Source of the DNA: Zygaena filipendulae
Lineage: Eukaryota > Arthropoda > Insecta > Lepidoptera > Zygaenidae
Assembly: GCA_907165275.2 (NCBI GenBank)
Contig: OU015657.1
Location: 10,377,001 to 10,441,000, forward strand
Direction: 5' to 3'
Length of the DNA stretch: 64,000 nt
Shown: positions 33,157-44,716 of the stretch, piece after piece
How the letters are laid out: each line of letters begins with the position of its first letter
Position numbering within the stretch: position 1 is the first letter of the stretch
Position numbers and translations under genes: made by a program
The notes under the pieces: generated by a model
The model's database searches: none
Seen by the model: the letters and a program-made list of their open reading frames with translations, nothing else
Told to the model about the DNA's origin: nothing

Positions 33157-33526
33157 TTAATAATAAATGCGGATGCATGTTCAATGAATTTTTTAACGGA
33201 CATTGAGTTCTAAAGTTCGTCGCTTGCGGAAGTAGGAAGTATTTGCCGCTCTAAGTTTTCAAAGTGTATATTTATATTCCAAATTTATTTCCGTGGGATA
33301 CAAAACCTAGTTTTACAAACTTAGGTCTAACATTCATAAATATACACTGCTGTAATTTTATGAATACAAAAATATAGGTATAGGTACGCGTTTTACGCGT
33401 AAAGGTATCGCTAGATACCTACTTATACGACCAATGTGGACGAACGTCGAACACTGACGATTTATTCCACTCACGAGGTATAGGTTGAAGCTAATCGTCA
33501 AACTTGACTATAGAGTGTGTGGTACT

Positions 33527-33959
33527 TCAAAAACCGGCCAAGTGCGAGTGGAGGGTTCCATACCATTATCTATAAAAACAGCAAAAAAAAATGTCTGTTG
33601 TATGGGAGCTCCCCTTAAATATGTGTTTTAGTTAATTTAAGTATTTATTTTTAAAGTGAATATATAACTTAATATTCTGTGAATATTTCAAGCGTCTACC
33701 CGTTGCCGTTATCAATATTGAGTAAAAACGAGCAAAAAAAATCACGTTCGTTATATGGGAGCCCCCTTAAATATTTATTTTATTTGTTTTCTAGTGTTTA
33801 GTGTTATAGCGGCAACAGAAATACATCATCTGTGAAAATTTCAACTGTCTATAACTATCACGGTTCATGAGATACAGCCTTGTGACAGACGGACGGACGG
33901 ACAGCGAAGGCTTAGTAATAGGGTCCCGTTTTACCCTTTGCGTACGGAACCCTAAAAAA
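33527..33959 (+). repeat. GGCCAAGTGCGAG ... TACGGAACCCTAAAAA repeat
   Basis: The head AAAACCGGCCAAGTGCGAGT and the end CGTACGGAACCCTAAAAAAG, preceded by GACGGACGGACGGACAGCG, are hallmarks of a common lepidopteran repeat. The interior holds two similar blocks (TATGGGAGCTCCCCTTAAAT and TATGGGAGCCCCCTTAAAT), so part is internally duplicated. The head of a second copy is at 63896. Confidence 0.8.
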
Positions 33960-34502
33960 GGAAATTATCATACTTGTTTATTACGCATTTTTTTAATAGG
34001 CAGACAAATCTTTCAGCTGGAGACATAAATAAATGCTCATTGAATAATTTTGGATTTTCATTATGAACATATAAAATCCATACAACTGCTGATTTTCTCT
34101 ATCAGAAAATGATTTTTCCCGTATGATAATCTAGTAAATTTCGCCCAAGTTCTCATAAATCATTCTGTTTTAAATACTCGCTGTCAAGTCGAGCCGTGTC
34201 GAATATGATTCCCTTGACAAAGGCGACAAGACTGTAGTAGGTACTTACTAAGAGATACATTTATTTATTCCATTTTACCAATTCCCTTTGGACCCGTTGG
34301 ATGTTTGATTCTTTATATAGGGAAATTTATTTAAGAATTTACTTTTGTGAAATACGGTAATAAATTGTAACAATATTGTTTTTGACAACTTTAAAAGAAA
34401 GGTTTTATTTTATCTAGGTATATTTAATTCAATGGGCACGTTGACTACATTTTTTTAGTCCGTCTTGTAGATTAATAAAAAATATTGGACACGTATTTTT
34501 TC
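33960..34502. other. AT-rich spacer
   Basis: Nothing recognised. Confidence 0.3.
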
Positions 34503-34746
34503 TTTTTTCACGTAATCAAAAAATAACGGCGATACATTGAGTTGAAATTTCGCGTGACGTCACTATCCAGTGCAGTTTGTATGGCGGCTTATAGCGGTTA
34601 GCCCCCACCCTTAACTTCAATGCGCTTTTTCTCTGTATATTTGGATTTATTTGAAAAATCAAAAAATACGTGTCTATCGTTTTTTACTTTCTAATTGACG
34701 GACTAATTAGAATTTTTATTTTCAAAAGTCGTCAACATTTCTATTA
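34503..34746. repeat. Interspersed repeat, copy 2 of the 8941 family
   Basis: Same order of blocks as 8941-9188, with about one difference in five bases by eye. It keeps GTGACGTCACTA and GCCCCCACCCT, and its flanks do not match those of copy 1, so the copies were inserted independently. Confidence 0.75.
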
Positions 34747-35518
34747 TTTTCTGTAAAGAAATGCTAGTTGGTTTATTTCACCCACTCAAGGTAGGAATGA
34801 TCAAAGCCTTTTCATATACCTACAGGATTATTTTTTCAAACGGGTGAGTGAGTGTGGTTTGTCACAAGGGTTGCCAGTTGCCACCCGTTCTATATTATGT
34901 GTATATGTGCATATATATACCATATTATTAAGAGAAAACAATAGAACAACTGTATTACTATAGGTAGGTATTCTCTTACCGATTTCTTTTAAATGAAATA
35001 TCTCAGGAGATATGATTTTATTATTACAGGTAGCGCTTACATAAGTTATATCTTTTAAGTAATATCTCCCTGTTGACAAATAAAAGTCTTGTAAACAAAG
35101 TACGTCAAATATATGAATACTAAAATGTAGACCGATAAAATGATATGAAAAGGAAATTGTGTTTTCCCGCGTATGTACTATAAATATGTGTAATATCGAC
35201 ATGTTATTATTTGTCGACGCGCCACCGTGGCGGCGCGGCGCGGCGTGCCATTAGAATGCTATTGCTATCTATGATGCTACAGCGAGCTTCCACAGCGTCG
35301 CTCCGCTTCCCGTTCATTGTGTTTCCTCATAAAGCTGTGCCAATATTACCCGCTTCACTCAATTTGTTTACTTGTATGTATTTATTGAAGCACTCTGTCG
35401 AATGAATATTTTTATTCCATGAAAATATGGAGAGAAAATTTGGGTAGGTAATAGGTATATCTACTTAAATACAATAAGGATACAAATCTGGAAATTGTGG
35501 GGTCTTTCAGTTGTTATT
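34747..35518. other. Spacer with a CG-rich patch at 35212-35252
   Basis: The CG-rich patch (GCGGCGCGGCGCGGCG) is isolated. The 64-codon frame over it has no recognisable features. Confidence 0.3.
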
Positions 35519-35526
35519 CTCTATAC

Positions 35527-36136
35527 CATCGACCACACAGCCCATAGACGCCTAATGTTTGATTTTGCGTATTGAATGCATTCTGGCAACTAGCTGAGGT
35601 AAGATGAAGCGGGGTTGCAACGCCGTGATTGGCTAATTCAAGGCCACACGCGCTAGTTACACGCCGTGATTGGCTAATTCAAGGCCACACGCGCTAGTTA
35701 CACGCGCCACGAAACGTTGGAAAGAAATAGATTAATTTACGCAACGGGAAAGAATGAGACGGCACGATAGGTTGAGTACTTTGTTTTAAAACCACGACCA
35801 GTGAATCGTGAACTCCGTACTTGCGAAAAAATTTGTTGATTTCCTTGTTTCTCATAAACAAATAAAGATAATAGTTACTTACAAGTGAAATGTTATCCCA
35901 TCTTTCTCCATATTAGATGTGTTGCTTTTTTTACCGCACCATTTAATGCTACACTGAGGCATTTTGAGTTTTTTTTAGCACTTCCTTTATGCACTCCGAT
36001 CGTGTTGACAGGTCACAGTAGTGGTCGACACTGATTGAGTATTTCCGCGCGGACATTTATATCGGAACTATAAGTCAGATGTGTTGTCAGGAGCCATTCG
36101 CCTGTTATTAGGCGTCTATGGGCTGTGTGGTCGATG
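35527..36136. mobile_element. 610-bp non-autonomous DNA transposon, 30-bp perfect TIRs and 8-bp TSD
   Basis: The left end starts CATCGACCACACAGCCC at 35527; the exact complement of its first 30 bases ends at 36136. The perfect direct repeat CTCTATAC lies on both sides (35519-35526 and 36137-36144). An 8-bp duplication fits hAT or P-type transposases; the CATCGACC end is not the usual hAT CAG/TAG start, so the superfamily is left open. No transposase is encoded. The interior has a 41-bp tandem duplication at 35620-35701. The untouched TIRs and duplication point to recent movement by a transposase made elsewhere. Confidence 0.92.
35620..35701. repeat. Perfect 41-bp tandem duplication inside the DNA transposon
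   Basis: Units 35620-35660 and 35661-35701 are identical (start ACGCCGTGATTGGCTAATTC) and contain an inverted CCAAT box, ATTGG. A third start, ACGCG, follows. Sequence identity suggests a very recent event. Confidence 0.95.
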
Positions 36137-36144
36137 CTCTATAC

Positions 36145-36588
36145 AAAACAACTGGCATACGTATATGTAGGCGTGTGTATGTAAAGTTATTGACTTTATA
36201 TTTTAGGTGTCACTCGTTTCTCACTTAGAGGTCGAAAACCTCCATCGAAAGGTAGTTACGAAACTCCGATTTCGGAGACGGCCAAAGTGGAGTTTCTTTA
36301 TTTGAAACAAGTATGACCTGTGCTTTCACGGCGCGTCAATGTCAGATTTCCCACAGGAACTCTATATTTGGATGAAAGTCTCTATATTAGAATTAAAGTC
36401 TCTATATTAGGATGAAAGTACCCAATCTCTAAAATTAAACACCGAATAGCTGTTCCTCCCGCGCTTCCATCCTGTACATGTTATCCGCAAGTAAAAAAAA
36501 AATTTCAATCTATTCAATAGTTCCAAAGATTATTCCGTACATTCTAATTTATGAACTTTACCTTTTTACTACATTATGAAACAAAGTC
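36145..36588. other. Spacer with a short triplicated motif
   Basis: 36375-36421 repeats TCTCTATATTAGGATGAAAGT-like words about three times. No gene. Confidence 0.4.
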
Positions 36589-36745
36589 CTCGGCCTCGTC
36601 TGTCTATCTGCTCGCAATAAACTCCAAATTTACTGAACGGATTTTCATGCGGTTTTCACCAACAGATAGAGTGATTCAAGTTGAAGGTTTATACGTATAG
36701 GTTATTCTAGGTTTCCCGCGCGCGTGAAATCGCGGGGGACAGCTT
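36589..36745 (-). repeat. CCGCGG-family copy
   Basis: Reversed; CTGAACGGATTTTCATGCGG, and a head reading GCGTGAAATCGCGGGGGACA. Close to the subtype at 28690-28858. Confidence 0.75.
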
Positions 36746-36881
36746 GTTATGCATAAAATATTAGTGAATAAGCAGATTTCGAAAAATTCTTTCTTATTGA
36801 GATCTTTACGACGCAAAACGCAACAGCTGTTCCATGTTTCTAACTTAAGTGGTTTCGACTGGACGTTGATGAGTCCCCCGT

Positions 36882-37215
36882 CCCCCTGTTCCCCGCGGTT
36901 TCACCAACGGTAATTTTAAAGTTCCCGCAGGAATTCCGGGTTGAAAACTACCATATTATATCTTCCTTGCCACTAACAACGTGTATGTATGCAAAATTTT
37001 ATGATGATCGGTTGAGTAAGGTTAAGGCGTAAAAACGTACAAACAGACAAACTCACATTCGCATTTATAATTAATACTATCTGATCCCCGCGGTTCACCC
37101 GCGGTAATTTCAGAGTTCCCGCGGGAATCCCTGAACGTTAAGGCAAAATTACGTGATGATCCGTTGAGCCGTTGAGGCGTGAAAGCGTAACAAACAAACT
37201 CACTATCGCATTTAT
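36882..37215 (+). repeat. Two CCGCGG-family copies head to tail
   Basis: Copy one (36882-37078) and copy two (37081-37215) lie in direct tandem. Each has a head (CCCCGCGGTTTCACC; CCCCGCGGTTCACCCGCGG), a GATGATCGGTTGAG or GATGATCCGTTGAG block, and a TCGCATTTAT end. Confidence 0.85.
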
Positions 37216-37249
37216 TTACGTTACATTGGAAAGGATGAATTACGATTTT

Positions 37250-37433
37250 TGTTTTTTTTTTATGTCATAGGGGACAAACGGGCTAGTGGTGCAAGTGATA
37301 GTAAGTGATTACCGCCGCCCATAGACATCTGCAATACCAGACGGTATGCAGGTGCGTTGCCGACCTGGAATGGGGATGGGGACTGGCTTTCAAGTGGGGC
37401 TGCCGGAACACACCGTTAGGTGCTTGGCGACAG
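37250..37433 (-). repeat. ATGTCATAGGGG / ACAAACGGGC repeat, long copy
   Basis: A T run, then ATGTCATAGGGGACAAACGG, GTAAGTGATTACCGCCGCCC, CATCTGCAATACCAGA and GGTGCGTTGCCGACCTG: a lepidopteran short repeat whose poly(A) is on the minus strand. A 59-bp truncated relative is at 47204. Confidence 0.7.
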
Positions 37434-39559
37434 ATTTACAACTTAGGTTAGGATACTTGATGATTACACTCTATACAGATTTACTTTTAAACAAAGGACG
37501 TTTAACATTGTAAGCCCCGTTTAACTTAATTGTGATTTTGACGCAATAATAATTAAGCACGTATATTTAAAATTTATTATCAAATTCGCCTCTTCTATAT
37601 GTTATCTGCTGTCGATATGCACATGGATGTCCGTCTACATGACGCGGAGCGAGTCTCTTGATTATGGTTGTTAGAGCATCTGCTGCGTTAAACCACGGTA
37701 AAAATAAGTAAGCAGTATTCCAACTTCATACAAACGTACGAAGCGCGAGCTATACCTACGCGCCTCGATCTCTGCGTGCGCTCTGGATGCAGACAGTCGC
37801 GACTGTGCCGCGTGGGCGCAGTGACGAACGGACGCTGTTTTGTTTTTTAACAATAACCGCGCGATTTTTCTACCATACCAAATCTACCAATCAAAAAACA
37901 ACACGCATTTTTATTGAACACTTCCTATTCGATTCACAAAGTATTTTATTTTTTAACCGACTTCCAAAAAGGGGGAGGTTCTATGTTCGATTGTATGTAT
38001 ATTTTTTTTTTTGTAGTTTTTAGTAGTTTAGAAAACTAAAAATGGTCAGGTAAAATAGTCCACGTGGCGTAAGAATACGTGACTTTTCTATAGCAGTATT
38101 GATCTTAAATGTCAACTCACCACGGGGACTGTTGTAGATTCGGAAATATGAATATCAAAAATGTGTAAGGATTTTACTTTAACGAATACCTACCTTAACG
38201 TGATTATCGAAACGTGAAATATTGACGAGGAAATGAGTCGTTTTTTTTCTGTTAGTCATAATAAAACATCCACAAATTAATTCGCAACCTGTGCGTGTGT
38301 AATTCAAATATTTTTTCGTAACAAATTTCCGATTGCTGAAGAAACCAAAATCACTCCATCAGGCGAACGAGTTCGTGACCGAACCGAACAAATTGTGTTG
38401 CATTGCAGTGTAAAAAGAATAACAACGTTTCTTATTTCCCGCAAGTTCATTGTCAAATAACTATTAATACAAGTTGTTTATACTCGATGGGACGCGGACG
38501 TGTTCCAGTCATTGATTGTAGGCCATTAGTTCCTAGTGGCCCACCGTCGGGGCTGCCAACTCGATGCTGCGCGGCGCTTGACGGGAAAACCTTACTAAGC
38601 GACAGAGATGAAATATTTAAATTAAATCACTAAATTGGATTGAATGAATTGAATTTTTGTTTTTTTTTTTCGAATAAACTATAGGATATATTTAAATCAG
38701 TCTCTGTAAGGTTTACTGACTGTTTTTAGGTTTCGTACGCCTGGTTTCTATGAATTTAGCCAAATTCAAAATTTTCTATTATTACCTATCGTTTAATAAA
38801 AAAGTTACCGTTTGTTTTTTTACATTGGAAGTAATTATAATTATTATAAGTAATTACAAATTATTGCGTATTTTTTTAAGTAAAAATTTCTTTGGGCGCG
38901 ATGAGAGTAAAACTTCATGATGGAATTTTTGTGACGTAAAAGTATTCTAACGCTAAGAGATTTACATCTGTCACGTTTACCGAGTTGCGCTTTAGAAGTG
39001 CAACTCTTTTGGGTGCGATCTAAATAATATTTCAAGGTTGAAACTGAGATTTTTTATTTTAACATTTCACTACATATCTGCCTATAATTAATCCAACACT
39101 ATGTTTGCTTGCATCGTGATTAGCTGCTGACACGTGAAAAAAGTGCTTGTTCTAGCACAAAGAACGCTAAGTGGGCACTGTGGGCAGCCCTGCTCACCGT
39201 TATAAAATATTGCTGACCATGACTGCACAGATAGGTGAATAGATGGTGAATAGGTACCATACCCAAACATACCCATACCCATCGCACGCTCCACAAACTG
39301 GTTTACTTGCACATAATTTTCCACACAATCTATCCTATAATATATAACATTAGCCGTGAACCGAGTGCAACACAATGCTATGTTATAACGATCTAACTGT
39401 TTATCACCATTTAGATGGTTACGATAAAAATTATAACTGATACAATTGTTCTAATTGAAAAGGTACCTACCTACCTAATCTGCTGCTACGGTCGCGAGGT
39501 TTATAGAAGCTAGCGGGCGTCAATATCGCGCTAATCTTGATATTATAAACGTATAATTA
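37434..39559. other. Spacer containing a half-copy of the ACTTCCAAAA repeat
   Basis: 37951-38035 reads AACCGACTTCCAAAAAGGGG then GGTTCTATGTTCGATTGTAT. Nothing else could be named. Frames near 37671-37853 and 38403-38633 have no recognisable domain. Confidence 0.4.
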
Positions 39560-39717
39560 TACTAATTTGTATGTTTATTACGCTTTCACTCCTTAATTGC
39601 TCAACTGATCATAATGAAATTTTGCATACACATTGCCAGGGGTACAAAAAAGGACCCCGGAATTCCCGCGGGGAACTCCGAAATAAACTCCGTTGGAATC
39701 GCGGGTACAGCTAGTAG
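39560..39717 (-). repeat. CCGCGG-family copy
   Basis: Reversed: ATTACGCTTTCACTCCTTAA, GAAATTTTGCATACACATTG, GGAATTCCCGCGGGGAACTC, ending TACAGCTAGTA. Confidence 0.8.
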
Positions 39718-41520
39718 GTTGTGTCTACCAATTTCAATTCCAAATGGTCATAACTTTCCTTTTCGTGAACCGAGTCCAATGATTGTTTCTTTATGTTCTA
39801 ACTTATAAGAAAGCAACTGCGAAAACCCTGTTAAATTCTGCTTCAGAGTTTTTATGCAGTTCCTTATGCTTCTATTGACAGGCCAAAAATCTATAAAATA
39901 TCATTGTTAGATTATTATTATTAGATACAGCAATATTAAGCACCCATTTTTTTACAATCAACAAATACAAATTGTAACTTGTAAATTGTAATTTTATTTA
40001 GCCTAATTACAAATAATATTTAAGTAACATACTTAGGTAATCATATGCCAACAATTTTCTTGAGTAATATTATTATTTAAATTGTGTACTTAAATGTTAC
40101 TTGTGTTTCTTAACCATTTTAATTAAGAAATTTTAACGATTGCTGTTGTGTGTGTACTGTGTTGTGTTTGTACACTCGTCTACATGAAAACACACGATCA
40201 AAATACTTTCTTAATCCGTTGTGTTCACAATTTGACATGAGCTGCGCCGATTTAGGGTAAACCACAGCGCGTGTGACGCGACTCGAATGTCTGTTAGCGT
40301 AATGTTGTGTTGCGATATAATTCAAAACATTCCGGCTTAGTGCCACGTTGTTCTGGGGACCGCGTCGCAAAGCTTTGTCGTGTTTTAAGCGACGACTTAA
40401 TGAAAGTCAGGAGAGGCCCGGGGGTGGCGGTTTCAGCCAAATCCCCTTTTAACTGAGATCACTTGAGGATTTTCAACGTCGACTTTGTAACACTTTCCGC
40501 CAAGACATCGCTGCCGTGTCACTATGAATTGAAAAATTATATTATTCTTTTTTTTTGCCAGGGAATAAGAGTACGTAAGCATTTTGTGCCATCATAACAA
40601 ATTTTATTGTTAGTCGCAATTTTGTCATGACTGATAATATAATTTGTTATAATTAAATTGGAAATAAACAAAAAAAAAAATTGTTTTTTACAAAAAAATT
40701 ATAATATTATCTATTATAATATTATCTACCCTGAATTTCGTTTCTAAGAATGAAAAGGCGGGCTATGTTTTGACGTTGCCCTATTTTACGTTCGAATGGT
40801 CCTCATCAACTTATTAAAGAGGCATCCTATCTTCCATCTGAGTAAAGCGTATCCCTTCATCAGTATTCGCTCAGCGTACGGAATACGGATCAGTTCCATA
40901 CACCATGAATGAATCCCATTCGAGAGGCGAGTTTACCGTAACATTTGCACTATTACGAGTATTCTAAGTGTTCTCTGAGGGCTGGTTAACTTTTTCTTCC
41001 TGTTCGTTTCTTCACAACTTGACGAACAAAAATATTTATTTTTAAAGTGAATCTTCTTTGGGAACGGAGGAAAAAAAACATACTTACGTTTGCGTCACTC
41101 AGAAAATCCTATACTTATTTAAAGACATTATTAGGCGATTGTTGCCGAATGATTTGACATGCAGCCAGTGTCCGCTTGGGTGATGGTTCGTTAGGTTCGA
41201 ACTTCGAATCGTCTCTTTCTGTTTTTAGGGTTCCGGACATCAAAAATAAAAAAGAACCCTTAAGTATCCACTGCGTTGTATTCTATCAGTCTGTCTTCCT
41301 GCATCCCTTGAAGCTTCTTTATCTTCTAAGTCAACGCAACCAAAAACCAAAAGATATGCGTTATAAGCTACCATTTTGACAATCGCAAAGGAATCAAAAC
41401 CTATAGGATACTTCCATGATACTTCCCATTCATTTGAAATCATGTTTGGCAAGAAGAAATGTCTTGTAAAGGGAAAAATCCGTAAAGTAGTTACATCACA
41501 AAAAAGTGCGATATATTACA
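39718..41520. other. Spacer with a GC-richer patch near 40380-40520
   Basis: Besides a short AT-repeat (TATAATATTATC twice, near 40700) nothing is recognised. Confidence 0.3.
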
Positions 41521-41702
41521 TACTAGCTGTCTCCCGCGGTTTCACTCGCGTTTATTTCGGAGTTCCAGAGGGTATAAAAGTACACAATGTCATTCAGCAC
41601 TACGCTAGCTTCCTATTATGTGACAGAATTTTTAAAACAATTCAGTAGATCCAGCGTTGTACGTCACAAAATTTACCTCTTTATAATAGCTATTAGTATA
41701 CA
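41521..41702 (+). repeat. CCGCGG-family copy, TAGATCCAG subtype
   Basis: Unbroken plus copy from CTAGCTGTCTCCCGCGGTTT through GCTAGCTTCCTATTATGTGA and CAATTCAGTAGATCCAG to TTATAATAGCTATTAGTAT. Confidence 0.85.
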
Positions 41703-42570
41703 TTAATTATTTGCAGTTGGTATACTGACCGCAACCTTTATCAATGCATGAGGACTACAGTTTTCCTACGGCAACGTTTGTCGCTCAAGCCAGTTTATGA
41801 CGAACTATTTACATACCGAAAAGTATGTACAGCGCCCTTGGTGCTCGAGTTCAACTCACACTTGGCTGGTTTTTTTATAAGAACTTATAAAAAAGCACTT
41901 CACACTGATACACGGACGCATTTTTTTGTATTAAAATAAATATAGAGCTTTCCGCAACAGAGTTTTCGTGATAATCGATTTTTATTACAATTAAGAAAGT
42001 ATTTGCATTTTTTTTGTGCAAAAATAGGTAGGTATAGGTAGGTAATAGTCATTACTTTATTTCAAATTAAAAATAAGAATACATAAAAATTGCCTCGTAG
42101 TAGGTACTCGTAGCTTCGTGCTACGAAATGATACATCGTAACCCTAGGCTGCAAAGACATCAACGAGTTGGTTATTGTAGAGGTAACTTGTAGTTAATCA
42201 CTACGTTTTTAAACGATCCTTGAACAATTTTGTTAATCTTATTACAAATTGTAGTTCATTATAATCACATGCATAGATATTCTAGAATGATCAGTTATAA
42301 ATAGAATAAACGGAATCTACGGATCAATATGATGGCATATTAGAAATTTATAAGTCGAATGTGTGTTTACGCAATGTAATAGATTTGACGTTGGCCGCAG
42401 CTCCATTTGTGTGGTTTTTAATTTAAAGTAGTTGCTGCCACGTTATTTTACGCTCCAAGTTTAGAATTTTTTCTTTCCTTGAACTGATCCTATTTTCTTT
42501 GTTAGTTTTTGCATCATGCACATACAACATACAGACAAAAATGTAAAAAATAAACAATAGAATAAACCCA
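41703..42570. other. AT-rich spacer
   Basis: Nothing recognised. Confidence 0.3.
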
Positions 42571-42783
42571 ACTACCTGTTTCCCGCGGTTTCACCCGCGT
42601 TAATGTCGGAGTTTCCGCGGGAATCCCGGTATAAAAAGTAAGTACCCTATGTCCTTCTTTGTATCCCTGACCACGTGTATGCAAAAGACTTCAATGCTCT
42701 ATGCAAAAGATTCATGATGATCGGTTGAATAGTTAAAGTGTGAAAGCGTAATAAACAAACACATTCGCATTTATACTTACTAA
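42571..42783 (+). repeat. CCGCGG-family copy, GATGATCGG subtype
   Basis: Head CTGTTTCCCGCGGTTTCACC, a duplicated ATGCAAAAGA segment in the middle (42678 and 42701), then GATGATCGGTTGAATAG and TCGCATTTATACTTAC. Confidence 0.85.
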
Positions 42784-43968
42784 AGTATACTAAAGATACT
42801 TCAAGGAAAATTTCTGTACCTGTACCTTTATGGATTTATACGTCTTTGGTACGACCTATAGTATCGTTTAACCGTTTTATCGTTGGCCCGAACAATCAAT
42901 AAAACATATTCATACCATTATGTCTAAGAAGGTACTTACTTTGTACAAGGACAAAGAAAAACTTGCTGTTGATGTATTTAAACGGTCATCATAAAAGCTG
43001 GAGATGTCATCATTAAACATAGTACCCCTACCCCCGCGTCTGTTCAGGTGACGTCATATGATTAACAGCCGACGGTTAAAGCTCGGCACAACATAATCGG
43101 GGCACAAACACAATACAAGCTAAACGGGCGTGTCAGCACCGCGCGACCGCCGCGCGAACAGCGAGCCTACAGCGAGTGATTTATTAGCTAGGCTATTCGG
43201 AATTTAAACACCGCTCACCTTGCTGAAATTCAGGATTTGAATGCCTTTTAAGGCCGTGTTTTGAATACTCGCCTTCAGTTCGAGTAGCTTACAGATTTCG
43301 CGTTGATTTCTTCAATCATACGGATCTCAACTTACTTAATTCATATCCTACCAAAAACATAAATACGAAAGTGGAAGTCAAGTTCAGTATTAAGCATAGG
43401 TATGCTTGGTTGTCGACTTCGTTGACAAAAGAATTGAGATCTAAATAGGTGCCAAGTTTTAAAGGACAATACAGCATGTCTAGTATTCACGTACAAGTTT
43501 ACTTTGGCTAATCAAATTATGTTGCTCACAGTTTTGATTAATCGCGCATCACAATTTTGTCGCGGCAATGAGTTCCCGAACCCTTACGCGATTATACTTT
43601 TTGCCTCTTCTGTATTCGTAAATCTACGAATTACTAAACTTTTATCGGAGCTGTCGGCTCTGTGTCTCGCCGTATCTTCTCTGATAGGTAATTGTTTACT
43701 GAGAATCTCTTGTTATTGTTGAAGAAACATTTTTGTTCCATCGATAGCACGCTGACAATGAGCTGGGTGTGACTGGAGTGAGAAGTGTCGACTGTTCTGT
43801 GTGCACAGTCGACGCACTCCGCTGTGCCAACTGGCAACTCGTTAGAACTTCTTTTCACTCGGATGAATTCAAGTGTCGTGTGTTTACACAATTCTAAAGT
43901 AAGCAAACGAAGAAAAGAATTGAACTATCTCTATCACTGTTATTATTTACTCGGTGTTAATATGGGAG
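42784..43968. other. Spacer with a GC-rich patch at 43085-43180
   Basis: The patch holds GACCGCCGCGCGAACAGCG. A small dyad, GTCGACTG...CAGTCGAC, lies near 43788-43812. No gene supported. Confidence 0.3.
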
Positions 43969-44105
43969 TTTCTGGGAATTCCGGATAAAAAGTACCCCAC
44001 GTTCTTTCTGTACCCCAGACAACGTGTCAAAATTCATGATCATCAGTTAAGTAGGTACGGTGTGAAGGGGTAACAAACAAACTAACTCACATTCGCATTT
44101 ATTAA
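43969..44105 (+). repeat. CCGCGG-family copy without head
   Basis: GGGAATTCCGGATAAAAAGT to CACATTCGCATTTATTA. Confidence 0.75.
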
Positions 44106-44570
44106 GACGATGTCGATGATGAAAATGTATTTTATGTTATCTTCGAAAATGCTTTGAATGAAAAAAAAAAAGAAACGAGATAGGTATTTAATTTTTAATT
44201 ATTTTTAGGAAGAGAGAAGATAAAATATAGTAGCCAATTGTGGGTCCCCGTTGATAGAAAATAGTAACAGCATTTCGACATCAAAGACAGAATTAAAGAC
44301 ACACATTGCCTTACAAGTTACAGGATAATTTGTTTAGTCTTGATAGATTAACTATACTTGTAAGTAAAAGACCGTTATTAAACGGTACTTGTTGAGCAAC
44401 ATTCAGTGTAAAGTTTTAGTAGTTATAACCACAGTTCCGTTCTTAATTAATCACGTATTGTGTCCAGTGAGAAGCTCATTATTATAATATTATCGTTGGT
44501 CTATGACGTAGTGGTTAGTGGACTTGAATAACTAGGCCAGGTTATGATCATTTATTTCAGTAGGTACTAA

Positions 44571-44716
44571 CCGAGGAATTCCGAGATGAAATGTACCCTA
44601 TGCCCTTCTCAGTACCCCTGACAAAGTGTATACAAAATTTCATGATGATCGGTCGAGTAGTTGAGGCGTGATAGCGTAACAAACAAACTCAATTTCGCGT
44701 TTTTAATATTAAGGAT
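44571..44716 (+). repeat. CCGCGG-family copy without head
   Basis: GAGGAATTCCGAGATGAAAT, GACAAAGTGTATACAAAATT, GATGATCGGTCGAGTAGTTG, TTTTTAATATTAAGGATG. Confidence 0.75.

Noticed and set aside
35211..35405. 64-codon frame starting in the CG-rich patch
   Set aside because: No signal peptide, domain or splice support; openness comes from the CG-rich start.
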